Origin: Daucus carota subsp. sativus
Lineage: Eukaryota > Streptophyta > Magnoliopsida > Apiales > Apiaceae
Reading direction: 5' to 3'
Assembly: GCF_001625215.2 (NCBI RefSeq)
Contig: NC_030381.2
Location: 54,299,214-54,363,213 of the forward strand
Length of the DNA: 64,000 bases
Shown here: piece after piece, positions 47,650-59,306 of the stretch
Numbering within the stretch: the first letter of the stretch is position 1
Layout of the letters: each line of letters begins with the position of its first letter
Translations under genes and position numbers: made by a program
Notes under the pieces: generated by a model
What the model saw: the letters and a program-made list of their open reading frames with translations, nothing else
Databases searched by the model: none
Told to the model about the DNA's origin: nothing

Positions 47650-50600
47650 TTAGGAGAAATTTAACATACCTAATTTACTTACCAACCTTGTGAATGTGGA
47701 TTCATCAAGAGGCTTTGTGAAGATATCTGCAATTTGTTCTTCACTTGGAACAAAATGCATTTCAACAGTACCAGCCATCACATGTTCCCTTATGAAGTGG
47801 TATTTGATGTCAATGTGCTTGGTTCTTGAGTGTTGTACTGGATTTTCAGTTATAGCAATAGCACTGGTGTTGTCACAAAATATTGGGATTTTTGAGAGAT
47901 TTAATCCATAATCAAGTAATTGATTTCTCATCCACAATAATTGTGCACAACAGCTTCCAGCTGCAATGTATTCAGCCTCAGCTGTAGAGGTTGATACAGA
48001 ATTTTGCTTTTTGCTAAACCAAGAAATCAATCTGTCACCAAGAAATTGACAGGTGCCTGTTGTACTTTTTCTATCAATTTTGCATCCTGCAAAATCAGCA
48101 TCTGAATATCCAATTAGATCAAATCCAGAGTCTTTAGGGTACCAAATGCCAAGATTTGGTGTTCCCTTAAGATATCTGAATATTCTTTTTATAGCAATAA
48201 GATGTGATTCTTTAGGATCAGATTGAAATCTAGCACAGAGGCATGTAGAAAACATAATATCTGGTCTACTAGCTGTCAGATATAAAAGAGAACCAACCAT
48301 GCCTCTATAATTAGAGATGTCCACAGATTTCTCATTAGGACTTAACTCTAATTTGGTGGCTGTTGGCATGGGAGTCTTAGCTTCTTTGCAATCCAATAAA
48401 TCAAACTTTTTAAGTAGATCATAGATGTACTTAGTTTGATTTATGAATATACCTTCCTTTACTTGTTTAACTTGTAAACCAAGAAAGTAGGTGAGCTCTC
48501 CCATCATGCTCATTTCATACTGACTTTTCATAAGATTAGCAAACTTCTTGCAAAGTTTCTCATCTGTAGAACCAAAAATTATATCATCTACATAAATTTG
48601 AACCAGAATAAAGGCACCATTTACATTTCTGTAAAATAGTGTTTTATCCACAGTTCCTCTGGAAAAATGATTATCTAATAAGAATTGAGACAGAGTGTCA
48701 TACCATGCCCTTGGTGCTTGCTTTAGTCCATAGAGTGCTTTTAATAAAAAGTAAACATACTCTGGAAATTCTGGATCTTCAAAACCAGGAGGCTGACTGA
48801 CATATACCTCCTCTTCCAGTTCACCATTTAGAAAAGCACTCTTGACATCCATTTGATAAACTTTAAAGTTGGCATGAGCAGCATAAGCTAGGAACATTCT
48901 TATTGCTTCCAGTCTTGCAACTGGTGCAAAGGTCTCATCAAAATCAATTCCTTCAGATTGAGAGTATCCTTTAGCAACAAGTCTGGCCTTGTTCCTGGTG
49001 ACAACTCCATTCTCATCCACTTTGTTTCTGAATACCCACCTTACTCCTACAATTGTTTTATTTTTAGGCTTAGGCACCAGCTTCCAAACATTGTTTCTCT
49101 CAAATTGATTTAATTCTTCTTGCATAGCAAGAACCCAATCAGCATCTTTGAGAGCATCTTCTATGACTTTAGGTTCATCCTGTGAAAGGAATGCACTGTA
49201 CAAACACTCATCTTGAGTTGCTCTTCTTGTTTGTACAGATGCATTTGCATCTCCAATAATTAGCTCAAAAGGGTGATCCCTTGTCCACTTTCTTTGTGGT
49301 GGAAGTGATTGTCTTGATGATGTGGCTTCATTATTGAAGTTCAGGTTTCCATGTTGGAAAGCTCCCCCTAAATTTGACATCTCATTATTTCTAGACTGAT
49401 TGAAACTTTGAGACATTCTTTCAACTGATGATCCTTGAGGTGTTTCAACTGATCCCTCCAATGTAGTTTCAACTGATGCTTCAGTTGAATTTCCAATTGT
49501 AGTTGTTTCTTGCACCAGAGAGTCATCAGTTGGAATATTAATTCCAGGATTAATTCCAACATTTTGAATAATGTCATCATCATCATCACTGTCATACAGA
49601 TCACCTTCACCTTCATTCTCAAATCTGAGATTATCATGAAATCCTTCATCTGAGAATCCTTGAATCTTCTTATCATCAAAAACCACATGGATTGATTCCA
49701 TAACAATGTTGGTTCTCAGATTATATACTCTAAATGATTTTCCATCAGAGTATCCAACAAAAATAGCTTCATCTGCCTTGGCCTCAAATTTTCCAAGATT
49801 TTCACCTTGATTTCTTAGAACATAACACTTGCATCCAAATACATGAAGAAAGCTAATTGTTGGCTTCTTTCCTTTGAAGAGTTGGAAGGGAGTTAGATTA
49901 TGAGGTTTGGTAATTAGTGAAATGTTTTGAGTGAAGCAAGCAGTGTTCACAGCTTCAGCCCAAAAATAGGTTGGAAGTTGAGCTTCATTAATCATGGTTC
50001 TTGCAGCCTCAATAAGAGTTCTATTTTTCCTTTCAACAACACCATTTTGTTGTGGAGTTCTTGGTGCAGAGAACTCATGAGTAATTCCCTCTTCTTCACA
50101 AAATTCTTTCATCACAGAGTTCTTGAATTCTGTCCCATTGTCACTTCTTATCCTTTCAACTTTGACATCTGGATTGTTGTTTAATGCCTTGATATGATTG
50201 ATGATGATTTTCCCAGCTTCATCCTTAGAATGCAAGAAGAAAGTCCAAGTGAATTTTGAAAAATCATCAACAATCACTAGGCAATATTTCTTCTTTGAAA
50301 TAGACATGATGTTGACTGGTCCAAACAAATCCATATGCAAGAGCTGAAGGGGCTTCACAATTGATGAAAGAGTCTTGCTTTTGAAAGAGCTTCTCTTTTG
50401 CTTTCCTAGCTGACAGGCTCCACAAAGTCCATCTTTTGAGAATTCCAGCTTTGGTAGACCTCTTACCAAGTCCTTCTTTATTAACTCATTCAAGGTTTTG
50501 AAATTTAGATGAGACAATCTCTTATGCCATAGCCAACTGTCATCTGAGCTTGCTTTGCTGAGAAGGCAAGTGATAGATTCAGACTTGACAGAATTGAAGT

Positions 50601-51102
50601 CAGCTACATACACATTTCCTTTTCTTTGTCCAATCAGAACCACATTGTTGTCATCTCCTTTGGTGACAACACAGGCTGCAGAAGTGAAATTTACTTTGTA
50701 ACCTTTGTCACAGAGCTGACTGATGCTAAGCAAGTTGTGCTTAAGACCAGACACCAATGCAACTTCATCAATGATGACATTCTCTTTTGCAATCAAGCCA
50801 TATCCCATAGTATATCCTTTGCTGTCATCTCCAAAGGTAATGCTAGGGCCAGCTTTCTCCACAAACTTTGTGAGCAGGGAGGAATCACCAGTCATGTGCC
50901 TGGAGCATCCACTATCCAAGTACCACAAATTCTTCTTGTGGTTTCCCTGCACACATTTCACAAACAGATCAAGTTGATTTTGGTACCCAAATTGCTTTGG
51001 GTCCAGATTTGTTAGTCTTAGCAGCCTTTTCCACTTTCTCAACCTCTTCCTTGGATTGAATTGGTTCAATCTTTGGTTTTGGTTGAGAAATTGGAACATC
51101 AA
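47650..51102 (-). CDS. Sirevirus pol (protease, integrase, reverse transcriptase, RNase H)
   Basis: The open frame spans 51102-47650; useful pol sequence begins near 51000, where it overlaps the end of gag frame 2 in another frame. Order: protease with [14 protein letters not shown] (about 50890-50930), integrase zinc region ([16 protein letters not shown]), integrase core ([23 protein letters not shown]), reverse transcriptase with YVDDIIFGS near 48580 and RNase H with YSDADFAG and CDNTSAIAI. All catalytic motifs are intact. A linker after the integrase holds SVE-rich repeats ([20 protein letters not shown]) encoded by ATCAGTTGA-type words. Pol is in the +1 frame relative to gag frame 2. Confidence 0.95.
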   Translation of the reverse strand: MMFQFLNQNQRLNQFNPRKRLRKWKRLLRLTNLDPKQFGYQNQLDLFVKCVQGNHKKNLWYLDSGCSRHMTGDSSLLTKFVEKAGPSITFGDDSKGYTMGYGLIAKENVIIDEVALVSGLKHNLLSISQLCDKGYKVNFTSAACVVTKGDDNNVVLIGQRKGNVYVADFNSVKSESITCLLSKASSDDSWLWHKRLSHLNFKTLNELIKKDLVRGLPKLEFSKDGLCGACQLGKQKRSSFKSKTLSSIVKPLQLLHMDLFGPVNIMSISKKKYCLVIVDDFSKFTWTFFLHSKDEAGKIIINHIKALNNNPDVKVERIRSDNGTEFKNSVMKEFCEEEGITHEFSAPRTPQQNGVVERKNRTLIEAARTMINEAQLPTYFWAEAVNTACFTQNISLITKPHNLTPFQLFKGKKPTISFLHVFGCKCYVLRNQGENLGKFEAKADEAIFVGYSDGKSFRVYNLRTNIVMESIHVVFDDKKIQGFSDEGFHDNLRFENEGEGDLYDSDDDDDIIQNVGINPGINIPTDDSLVQETTTIGNSTEASVETTLEGSVETPQGSSVERMSQSFNQSRNNEMSNLGGAFQHGNLNFNNEATSSRQSLPPQRKWTRDHPFELIIGDANASVQTRRATQDECLYSAFLSQDEPKVIEDALKDADWVLAMQEELNQFERNNVWKLVPKPKNKTIVGVRWVFRNKVDENGVVTRNKARLVAKGYSQSEGIDFDETFAPVARLEAIRMFLAYAAHANFKVYQMDVKSAFLNGELEEEVYVSQPPGFEDPEFPEYVYFLLKALYGLKQAPRAWYDTLSQFLLDNHFSRGTVDKTLFYRNVNGAFILVQIYVDDIIFGSTDEKLCKKFANLMKSQYEMSMMGELTYFLGLQVKQVKEGIFINQTKYIYDLLKKFDLLDCKEAKTPMPTATKLELSPNEKSVDISNYRGMVGSLLYLTASRPDIMFSTCLCARFQSDPKESHLIAIKRIFRYLKGTPNLGIWYPKDSGFDLIGYSDADFAGCKIDRKSTTGTCQFLGDRLISWFSKKQNSVSTSTAEAEYIAAGSCCAQLLWMRNQLLDYGLNLSKIPIFCDNTSAIAITENPVQHSRTKHIDIKYHFIREHVMAGTVEMHFVPSEEQIADIFTKPLDESTFTRLVSKLGMLNFS

Positions 51103-52192
51103 CTATGTTTTCAAACACAGGTCTTTGAGACATGCATAAATTGTTCATTCCATGCAAGTTTGAATGAAATTGAGGCATGTTAAAGGCATTGAAATAAGGA
51201 TTGAACATATATGGCATGTTAGGCTGAGAATAAGGATTGTGAGGCAATAAACCAGGCATCATATTCATAGCAGATAAATTCATGTGAGGAACAGATGTCA
51301 TAGGAATAGGCAAGGATAAATTAGGAGCAACCACAGTTTTACAATTAGCAGATAAATGATTTACACTACCACACTTACTGCAAGTTTTCCTAAGAGCACT
51401 AGCATTGGGAGTGTAATTGGTGTGCTTGTTAACTCCTATTTTGCCATTTCTATTTCCTTTCTTCTTTTTAGTCTCCTCAGATTTATGCTCACTAGTATCC
51501 AACTTCTTCTTGTTCTTGTTACTAGAATGAAGAGTGTTATTAACACTATCAATGGTCTCAGAAGAACTATTCTCACCTTTAACAAAATTCTTTTTAACAG
51601 GACCATATTTCTTGTTAAGCTTCTTGAGAACACTCTTGTCAACTGATGAGTTTTTGTTCAACTGATGACTCTCATCAGTTGAGTCTTTGTTCTTCAACTG
51701 ATGATCATCATCAGTATTCTCATCACCTGAACTATTCTCAGATTTCTCAAGCACTTTCTTATTCCTCTTCCACTCATTTTCTACAAAGGTCTCTCTACCT
51801 TGCATGTTGATGATATTGGTGGAAACATTCCTACCAGATTTCCATTTGGCAATGATCTCTTGTTCCTTATCAAGCTGCTTTCTTATGATCTCTTCTCTCT
51901 TCAGAACAACCAAGAGATCATCCTTGGCTGTCTGACACTCAATCTTCAGCTTCTCAAATTCAATAAATTGAGCTTCTAAGGCACTGTTTCTATCACTAAG
52001 AAAGGTGTTAGCTTCCTTAATTCTACTGTTTTCCTTAGTAAGAGATTTTAAAGAAACATGCAAATGATACAGTTCAGTAGACATTTCATTAATGGTAGCA
52101 TTGCATTCATCTTTAGTTAACTCAACTAGGTTTGTAGTGAATACCTGACTACTGCTTCCAGTGTTTTCTTCTTGATCTGTGGAGTTGGCCAT
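50969..52192 (-). CDS. Sirevirus gag, second frame (coiled coil + second zinc knuckle)
   Basis: 407 codons from [14 protein letters not shown]. The N-terminal part is a predicted coiled coil ([18 protein letters not shown]), then a lysine-rich linker with HQL words, a CCHC-like knuckle [14 protein letters not shown], and a Met/Pro/Asn-rich tail ending [10 protein letters not shown]. In other Sireviruses these parts belong to one long Gag. Here they are one frame away from gag 1, overlapping it by 44 bp. Confidence 0.85.
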   Translation of the reverse strand: MANSTDQEENTGSSSQVFTTNLVELTKDECNATINEMSTELYHLHVSLKSLTKENSRIKEANTFLSDRNSALEAQFIEFEKLKIECQTAKDDLLVVLKREEIIRKQLDKEQEIIAKWKSGRNVSTNIINMQGRETFVENEWKRNKKVLEKSENSSGDENTDDDHQLKNKDSTDESHQLNKNSSVDKSVLKKLNKKYGPVKKNFVKGENSSSETIDSVNNTLHSSNKNKKKLDTSEHKSEETKKKKGNRNGKIGVNKHTNYTPNASALRKTCSKCGSVNHLSANCKTVVAPNLSLPIPMTSVPHMNLSAMNMMPGLLPHNPYSQPNMPYMFNPYFNAFNMPQFHSNLHGMNNLCMSQRPVFENIVDVPISQPKPKIEPIQSKEEVEKVEKAAKTNKSGPKAIWVPKST

Positions 52193-53390
52193 TAATTAGA
52201 GCTAGATTGACAAACTCCTCCTCTTCATCAGAATCATCTCCAGCTGCCCAATCATCCTTTGTGATGAATGCTCTTTCCTTTTGTTTGAGAAGTTCATAAT
52301 ATTTCTTTTTGTAGTCAATGTTTTCACTTGACTTCTTCTCAACTTTAGGCTTTCTGCACTCATTTGCAAAGTGACCTGCATTCCCACAGTTGAAGCACTT
52401 GAATTTTGATCTGTCTACCATGCTTCTATCAGACTTGGGATTGCCTTTAAAGGATTTTGCAGAATTAAAATTCTTTTTGAATTTCAGTTTGGAGAATCTT
52501 CTTGACAGGAAGGCTAGATGCTCATCAATTCCATCACTTTCTTCACCAGAATCAGCTACTTCTTTCTCCTTTCTTCTTCCTTTGCTTGACTCTGAGCTCT
52601 CCTCTTTGACCAACTTCTCAGTTTCTTCAACTTGAGACTTTCCCTTGTCCTTGACAGTATCCTCCAGAGATGCAACTAGAGCCACAGATGAATGCCCTTT
52701 CTTTTGGCTTTTCTCAATCTCTTCATCTTGCTCCATTTCAAGCTCATAAGTCTTTAAGGTTCCATACAGTCTCTCTAGAGTATAGTCTTTAAATTCTTGT
52801 GTATTTCTGAGAGAGACTGTCATGGGTTTCCAATCTTTAGGAAGAGCTCTTAAGAATTTCAGGTTTGAATCCTTAACTTGATATACTCTTCCAAAGAGCT
52901 TTAGACCATTTAACAGTTTTTGAAATCTGTTAAATGTATCACTTAAACTTTCACCAGCCTTGAAATGGAATGACTCATATTGCTGAATCAGAAGCTGCAT
53001 TTTGTTCTCTCTCACTTGCTCATTTCCTTCACAGATGATCCTGATGGTGTCCCAAACTTCTTTAGCACTTGTGCAGCTAATAACACTGTCAATCATTTCT
53101 TGATCCAAACCATTGAACAGAAGGTTCATGGTTTTCTTGTCCTTGTGCACTTCTTCAGTATCTTCTTGAGAATATTCATGGATAGGTTTTGGAATCATCT
53201 TACCTACCATGTCTTCACCATCAGCTCCCATACTTGTGCAGACCTTCATGGGGACATGAGGTCCTTTTTCAATGCAGTTCACATAGCTTTCATCAATGGA
53301 CAACAGATGCAGATGCATTCTCACTTTCCAGTGAAAATAGTTGTCTTTGTCAAGAACAGGAATCTTCACTCCAGCATCCTTCTTTCCCAT
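52149..53390 (-). CDS. Sirevirus gag, first frame (413 aa)
   Basis: Starts MGKKDAGVKIPVLDKDNYF, the usual opening of Sirevirus and plant Copia Gag (DUF4219/UBN2), and carries the CCHC knuckle CFNCGNAGHFANEC. Near the end EEEEFVNLALI is followed by out-of-frame residues and a stop. At the break the DNA reads TAATTAAT, consistent with a 4-bp TAAT duplication that shifted the frame. That is inference from comparison with typical Gags. Confidence 0.92.
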   Translation of the reverse strand: MGKKDAGVKIPVLDKDNYFHWKVRMHLHLLSIDESYVNCIEKGPHVPMKVCTSMGADGEDMVGKMIPKPIHEYSQEDTEEVHKDKKTMNLLFNGLDQEMIDSVISCTSAKEVWDTIRIICEGNEQVRENKMQLLIQQYESFHFKAGESLSDTFNRFQKLLNGLKLFGRVYQVKDSNLKFLRALPKDWKPMTVSLRNTQEFKDYTLERLYGTLKTYELEMEQDEEIEKSQKKGHSSVALVASLEDTVKDKGKSQVEETEKLVKEESSESSKGRRKEKEVADSGEESDGIDEHLAFLSRRFSKLKFKKNFNSAKSFKGNPKSDRSMVDRSKFKCFNCGNAGHFANECRKPKVEKKSSENIDYKKKYYELLKQKERAFITKDDWAAGDDSDEEEEFVNLALINGQLHRSRRKHWKQ

Positions 53391-53430
53391 CTTTCTCTAG
53401 CAGTGTTGATCTTTTTCCCTGTTTGTTGGG

Positions 53431-53448
53431 AACCTGGCTCTGATACCA
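53431..53448 (-). other. Primer-binding site (tRNA-iMet) of the Sirevirus
   Basis: TGGTATCAGAGCCAGGTT on the minus strand, two bases inside the 5' LTR: the complement of the 3' end of plant initiator methionine tRNA. Confidence 0.95.
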
Positions 53449-53450
53449 AT

Positions 53451-54456
53451 TGTTATTTTACACCAACTATGAGAAAGATTGTAGAAGGGGGGGTTGAATA
53501 CAATCTTTTACAAATTTAAAAGATTCAAGAATGATACACTAAAAACACAGTAAACAGAAAAACACCAAGTATTAAAAATACGGGTGGATTGAATGATCCA
53601 CCCGTGAGATTTTATATAGAAGAATCTGTGGATTGTTTACAATTCGCACAGCTGCTGGTTCATCACTCAAACAAGTTCTAACTCTCAGATTTTTCTTTCA
53701 AGTAATTTGAACAAGTTCAACTGATGCTACTAACTTGGTTATATACCCCAAGTTTTACAAAGCTTTTAGCTAGATTACAAAATGCACTCTAATCTAAAAA
53801 CAATGCTGCACAACTTTGTCTTATGCATGCTTTCTGAGATGTCTTCATCTTTGACCATCATCTTGATTTGATCCAGATTGCACTGCATGAGATAAGTATG
53901 TTTCTGCTTCTTCTTTATTTTCCTAATTAGGCTTCCATGTCTATTTTAGTGTAATTCGATCCATGTGATTTGTCAGACTTAAGCTCTAGTCACTTTCAAC
54001 TGCTCTTTGCTTCATCAGTTGAAGGTTCTGGTTGCTTTCAACTGCTATTGACTTTATCAGTTGAATGCCTGGCTCATCAGTTGAATGAATTACAAACTTC
54101 ATCAGTTGAATGAATTACAAACTTCATCAGTTGAATGCTGTTCCAGTCTCATCAGTTGAATTCCTCAGCATCATCAGTTGAACACTTTGTCTTCAGTTGA
54201 ATGCTTGATTTTCATCAGTTGAAACATCATCCAGTCTTCATCAGTTGAATAGTTACATCTCATCAGTTGAATATCCTTCACTTAGATAAAATTACATGGC
54301 ATTGGATATTTACAATTAGCCATCCTATTCTACCCATCCGTTGATAATTCCCAAAGACAAGAAACATAACAATTACAACTGAAATTTGATAAAGGTTCTA
54401 AGTAAGACATGTTACAAAATGTTTATGTTATCATCAAAAATTATTGATTCCTAACA
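53451..54456 (-). repeat. 5' LTR of the Sirevirus
   Basis: Same length as 41589-42594 and, by eye, the same sequence. Promoter-side features on the minus strand are the ATCAGTTGA array, TATATAAA (about 53610-53617) and the hairpin at 53580-53605. Confidence 0.97.
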
Positions 54457-55267
54457 TTTTGTGCAAATATTGCAATTTTATGTGCGAAAAGCGCGATTGG
54501 GGAGAAGTCACTATCATACCATCTTACAATCAATTGCTTTTTTAATATTGTTGGACGAAATAAGTTTTTTAAAAGAACTACGAAAGTGTCACTAGTTCAT
54601 TTGGAGGAAACAAATCAACCCATTTCTCTTGAAAAAAAAATACTCAAAATCGGGTTTGAACCGATCTAATTACCTAATTGTGCTAGACGAGAGTAAACAA
54701 TTGTGACTGATCAGGCGAATCAGTGTGATTTTTGTGCGAGGATTATGGGCTTGTGATGTTATAAATAATGGAATCATTGATAAATTAATTAGAACTTTGC
54801 GTATTTCATGAATCTTAACATCACTGCACGAACTATAATGATATTTAAGACATGATGTACATGTACACAGTAATAAACCATCCCTTTTGTACCCAACCCG
54901 AAGCTAAGCATCCAAGGTACTCTCTAGACTTATACAAACAAATAACTCATTTATATAATTGGCCCAATATACATATAATCTTGGAATGCTATAAAATACT
55001 ATTACCTAAGGTCCTAAACCTCGAAATCAAAATCGGCAACACATTGATGACCTTAGAAATTAATATTATAACCTATGGGTTATCAAGATAATGTTCGATA
55101 CCATGCTAATTTTGGGCAAGTTTCTTATGCCCCTGAGGATGCTATAACCTTTTCCATGATTGAACAATCAATACGACTAGATTCAGAGGTAACTATAATA
55201 GTCTTCGGGAGTTACTGGTATAACTCGAAGGAACCTTATATTAGATTTTCAAAATGTCGATCGGACC
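54457..55267 (+). repeat. Copy B of the F-box segment, right of the Sirevirus
   Basis: Continues the flank interrupted at 41588 and is collinear with 40545-41230. Its second half carries peptide debris (YKQITHLYNWPN, ILECYKILL) in frames broken by stops, leading into the FBA remnant. Parts of it recur at 58080-58310. Confidence 0.6.
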
Positions 55268-55720
55268 ATGAATGAATGTTGTTACTGGTTGGGATCACTC
55301 AATTATAGTTCTGAAGTGATAATTCTTTTTGATATGGCGAATGATTCATTCAAAGATATTGATGTTCCGGACTATGCACAGCCAAGTACCAAGTGTCTTG
55401 CAGTATATGATGATTCTCTTGCATTTCTGTCTCTCCACGAGAGTTTGAAGAATTTTGATATTTGGACATGGAGTGAGGGTTGTTGGACCAAGAAATTTAC
55501 TATGGGACCGCTTCCTGATATTCGACATCCTGTTGGTCACTGGAAGGATAACAGGCTCTTATTGCAATGTGAAAATGGTTACATGCTCATGGTTGATCCT
55601 GATACACAAGAAACAAAGGATTTTGCGTTTCATAACTATACAGGGTGTGAAGGAGTGTTTGCTTACAGGGAAAGTCTGGTTTCCATCAAAGATAAGATCA
55701 AGGCAGGGCAGCAGTCTTAA
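55268..55720 (+). pseudogene. F-box protein, C-terminal FBA domain remnant (150 codons open)
   Basis: The frame reads CCYWLGSLNYSSEVIILFDM, DSFKDIDVPDY, DSLAFLSLHESLKNFDIWTW, WTKKFTMGPLPD and MLMVDPDTQETKDFAFHNY. This is the order seen in F-box associated domains of CPR1/CPR30-type F-box proteins, which recruit substrates to SCF ubiquitin ligases. The upstream part, including the F-box itself, is missing or split by stops (54760-55267), so I call it a pseudogene. A short intact C-terminal protein from the ATG at 55268 cannot be excluded. Confidence 0.75.
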
Positions 55721-57412
55721 GAAAATTTAAATCATAAAACAATTGAGTCAAGTAATTCATCATTCTCTCCAACAGCTTCCTCACTGTTATGTGTTTCTAT
55801 TGGAATAATCTGCGGATATGTGCTGAGTTCATTGGTATGGGCCATTTATGTGTGATAACAATTTATAGACTTAATTATTGTTATCGTAATGTTTTCTTCA
55901 GTGCGACAATGATAATTTTCTTTTGTTTTACATTAGTTACTGATTTTTCTTAAGGACACTGTCGAAAGCATAGTTTTTTTAGTGAAGGCAGCCACAGGAT
56001 GAATTATTTGTTATTATTAAAGTTTCCCTAATCGTTGTTTATGCAAGCGTCAAATATGGTTTGATGCTCCTAAGCCAGTTCAATAGTTTTTATTTTCTTT
56101 CTGAAAGGTAGATAATCTGAGATTTACTCATATCAAATCAGCATCAGGACCATCTTAAAACTCAGAAATGACATTTTCTTTCTGATCACACAATCTGCAA
56201 CATGGGTTTAAACTAGCTAATCGTGCCAAATAATGAGCTAGTTTGTTCGCAGATGCTTTATCAAAGCTAATTGGCACATAATTCGTCCATCCAAGAGATA
56301 TTTTTGGTGAGAATGAGTCTATTCAAAATCTTAAGATGTTAGAAAAAGGGTCTGAATGAAATTAATGTTACATTCCAACAATTTTTACCCTGAGATAAGA
56401 ATCCCGACAAAGATAAAACAGTAACTGCAACCACAAAAACAATCAAACATGACTACTAATTTATGTATATTCATACCAAGAAAGCAAAGAATGAACATTC
56501 ACCAGAAGTCCACAACTGAGGAATGAAACAAATTAAATATATAATACAAATTAGGAAATTGAATAAAATTTATCTGTAAATTTCATATTTATTTCTGGGA
56601 AGGCCATTAATATAACTTTATGCATATACTACAAATTCAAAATATGGATCAATTCTTCTGTCACTAGGAATATAAATTGTTGAGTATCACTCTTAAACTT
56701 TCTTATTGAAGTTTTTCTTTATCCATATAGGTTCATTACGTGAGTAATGAGAACATATATTTATAGATATGTTCCTATTAATCCACTGGAGTTTCAGAAG
56801 TATTTGTGATACGACTTTGCAACTATTTTCATTTTAATAATTATGATAAATTTGTTAGAATTTATGCCTTTTAAAATCTATATTGGACTGTGATGAAAAA
56901 GCATTTATAAGTATAGAGGTGTCAGCGAGTTAAACTAAAAATGATCGACTAGAGCGTATTATTTTAATTTTTGGTGAAACAGAATAAATTATTATTGATA
57001 GACTAAAGTTGATTATATTTATATCTTAAACTATATTTGATAAAATAAATTAGTCATCTTTGGTTAATAAATTAGACCATATTTATTTTTTGAATATATT
57101 TGATATATTAAATTCAGCTAAGATAGAATTAATTGATTCCATTTTTATGATCAGAATTAGAGAAATTTAATTTCCCAAAATTTATTCGAATTTATATTTT
57201 TCTTATACGCCCGAATGCAATTTTGACAAAGAATTCAATTTTATGTTCATAGGTGTTTTGGAAGTATGCCCATGAACATTAATTTTGAGAACACCCGGAG
57301 ACGGGGAACCCAGTGAAGTGCGTAGTTGCATTTTCTCAGAAGAAGTGAAGTGAAGATCTGAATGAGGGACCTCTGTTTATATAGCAATGCATGCGATGCA
57401 TTCATTATACTT
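55721..57412. other. Intergenic region, no gene recognised
   Basis: AT-rich DNA after the FBA remnant. No frame has recognisable domains. It may contain old 3' sequence of the F-box gene. Confidence 0.5.
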
Positions 57413-57463
57413 CTCCTTTGTTTGCATTTTCTCCTTTGTTTGCATTTTCTCCTTTGTTTGCAA
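57413..57463. repeat. 18-bp tandem repeat, about 2.8 copies
   Basis: Unit CTCCTTTGTTTGCATTTT, copies essentially identical; the last is partial. The reverse frame gives a meaningless CKQRRK repeat. Confidence 0.9.
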
Positions 57464-57599
57464 TAAACTTTAACATCATAATTACAGACAAAGTGCATTG
57501 AAAATACAAGCCAGAAAGAATGAAGTTAGCAGCAGCAGGCGCAACAATATATATCTTCTGCGGTGCATGATGATGGCTGTAGTGCCATCGATCATTAGT

Positions 57600-57660
57600 A
57601 TTATTGGGACACAAAGAAGTCGGTGAGAACTTGAGTTACGTTAATGTTACATTTGACATA
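57600..57660 (-). pseudogene. C-terminal fragment of the unidentified gene seen at 39.0 kb
   Basis: The minus strand encodes CNINVTQVLTDFFVSQ followed by TAA, matching the end of the remnant at 39029-39955. The flank at about 57460-57510 (CAATAAACTTTAA, GTGCATTGAAAATACAAGCC) also matches 38955-39010. Only the last exon end survives. Confidence 0.6.
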
Positions 57661-57789
57661 AGCAATGGAGGCACACCATTACGGAGCTGAATATGTTTAT
57701 GCAAATCTCAAGATCGCGGCACCTGGGTATACCTTAGGAATTGATATCAAAAGCTTAGACATCAAGATAATGTTTGATATAACGATAAT

Positions 57790-58310
57790 TACAACTGTCA
57801 TGGAATGAAAAATGGTATCGTTTGGAAGAAAAATCTACAACACGATTTATAAAGCAGAAGCTGAAAAACCAAAATGTACTAAGATTATGTCAATCCTCCT
57901 CGTTGAATATACTAAGTTATACATTTAACTACAAAATATCACTACAAAGCCAACAATTTCCAAAATAAAATTAAAAACAGAAAATGGGTTTCTACCCATC
58001 TTATTACCCGATTACATTCGACAAGAGCTAAAAATTGCAATTCTGGCAAATTGGTTCGCATTTTGTGCAACTTTTGTGCAAATAATGCAATTTATGTGCG
58101 AGAAGTGCAATTGAGGAGAAGTTATTATCATTCCATCTTACGGTCAAATGTTTTTTTATTGTTGGAGGATATAATTTTTTTTAAAAGAACTACGAAAAGT
58201 GTCGCTAATTCATCTGGTAGGAAACAAATCAGTCTTGAAATGTTATAAAATACTGTTACCTAAACCTCAATTCGGCAACACACTGATGACCTTAGGAATT
58301 AAGAAGTTAT
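57790..58310 (+). repeat. Copy C of the F-box flanking segment
   Basis: 57790-58075 matches 41290-41588, and 58080-58310 matches parts of 54475-54640 and then 54985-55065, skipping what lies between. It is the most decayed of the three copies and has an internal deletion. Confidence 0.65.
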
Positions 58311-58876
58311 AAATACTTGTAATTTTATTTACATAAGTTCATATTTATAATCTTGATTTATAAAAAACTGTATTGAAAATTTTAAACTTTTTAAACGTTA
58401 TCCATGAATCTAGATGGAAAGAATAAAGACTCAACTAATTTAAAATACTCTTTTGGTCTTGTTTTTATTGATGTTTGACTGTTGAACACGTAAAAAAACT
58501 AAATATTATCTTTAATTAATAACTTATAATTAGAAGTCTATGTTAAATTAAAATTTAGATTCTAAACTCTCATTTGATATAAATTCTATAAAAACAAATT
58601 CTATTTAAATATGTCTTTTTAAAATATTAAAAAGGTTTAAAAAAATGGAAATGAGAAAAGATATATAGATCGAGTAATTAATTTCCAAAAAAAAACAAAG
58701 ATAGTGCTTAATATCTGTTAATACTTAAGAAGCAAGAGTATCAACATATATAGCATTATTCGACTCTCCGATCAACAACAGAAATCTTAAATTACACAAC
58801 CACATGCAGTACTACTGTAAAAATACTTGTAAAATAAACAGCTGAAAAGCCACACACAAAGTGATAAATATATAAC

Positions 58877-59221
58877 CTAGCTAGAGTCCTCAGCAGCAGC
58901 AGTAGTCTCTTTCTGCTCATTAGTCTCTTGGACGAGCTTGAAGACACCAGGATTATTGGTGACAACCATAGCCTTGGAGACACCTTTAAACTTGTTGAAA
59001 TTCTTAGGAAGTGAAATGAAACCAGAGTCTTTAGCGAACTGCAAGAGCTCGGAATTGCCGTTGTCGTATGGTTTCCATCCAAGCTCTAACAGTATCTGGG
59101 TGAGGGAGGCGTAGGATGAAATCACCTCTCCAGTTGGGACGTGCACCAATGAATAATCTACGGTTGCCCGATCGTTGTCTAGGCGTACGACACCGTTTTT
59201 GAATACCCAAACTCCAGACAT
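58877..59221 (-). CDS. FPF1-like protein (flowering-promoting factor 1 family), 114 aa
   Basis: FPF1 family members are small plant proteins that modulate flowering time, gibberellin response and root growth; their biochemistry is unresolved. The sequence opens MSGVWVFKNGVVRLDND, the family signature. It continues HVPTGEVISSYASLTQILLELGWKPY, LLQFAKDSGFISLPKNFNKF and VVTNNPGVFKLV. Length is close to the usual 110, with a Glu/Thr/Ala-rich C-terminal tail. Intronless, as usual. A decayed paralogue lies at 62832-63100. Confidence 0.93.
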   Translation of the reverse strand: MSGVWVFKNGVVRLDNDRATVDYSLVHVPTGEVISSYASLTQILLELGWKPYDNGNSELLQFAKDSGFISLPKNFNKFKGVSKAMVVTNNPGVFKLVQETNEQKETTAAAEDSS

Positions 59222-59296
59222 TTCTGTGTGTTGATAGGCAGAAGGGTTGATGTTTTTTTAGTTGAGGATGGAGAGGGAAGGGAAGGGAAGGAGGAG

Positions 59297-59306
59297 CTAT
59301 TTATAG
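59297..59306 (-). promoter_or_regulatory. TATA box of the FPF1-like gene
   Basis: CTATAAATAG on the minus strand, about 80 bp upstream of the ATG at 59221; a strong plant TATA consensus at a normal distance for a short leader. Confidence 0.7.

Larger units (their letters stand above)
41589..54456 (-). mobile_element. Complete Sirevirus (Ty1/Copia) retrotransposon, 12,868 bp
   Basis: Two 1006-bp LTRs (41589-42594 and 53451-54456), TGTTA...TAACA, with target duplication TTTTG (41584-41588 and 54457-54461). I found no LTR difference by eye. On the minus strand the order is LTR, tRNA-iMet primer site, gag frame 1, gag frame 2, pol, extra 1476-codon frame, polypurine tract, LTR. Sirevirus membership rests on pol motifs ([37 protein letters not shown]), large size and an additional 3' frame. 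Frame changes separate gag 1, gag 2 and pol, so this copy may not be autonomous. Confidence 0.96.

Noticed and set aside
57413..57463. CRISPR-like spaced repeat
   Set aside because: It is an 18-bp head-to-tail minisatellite without spacers, in a plant genome.
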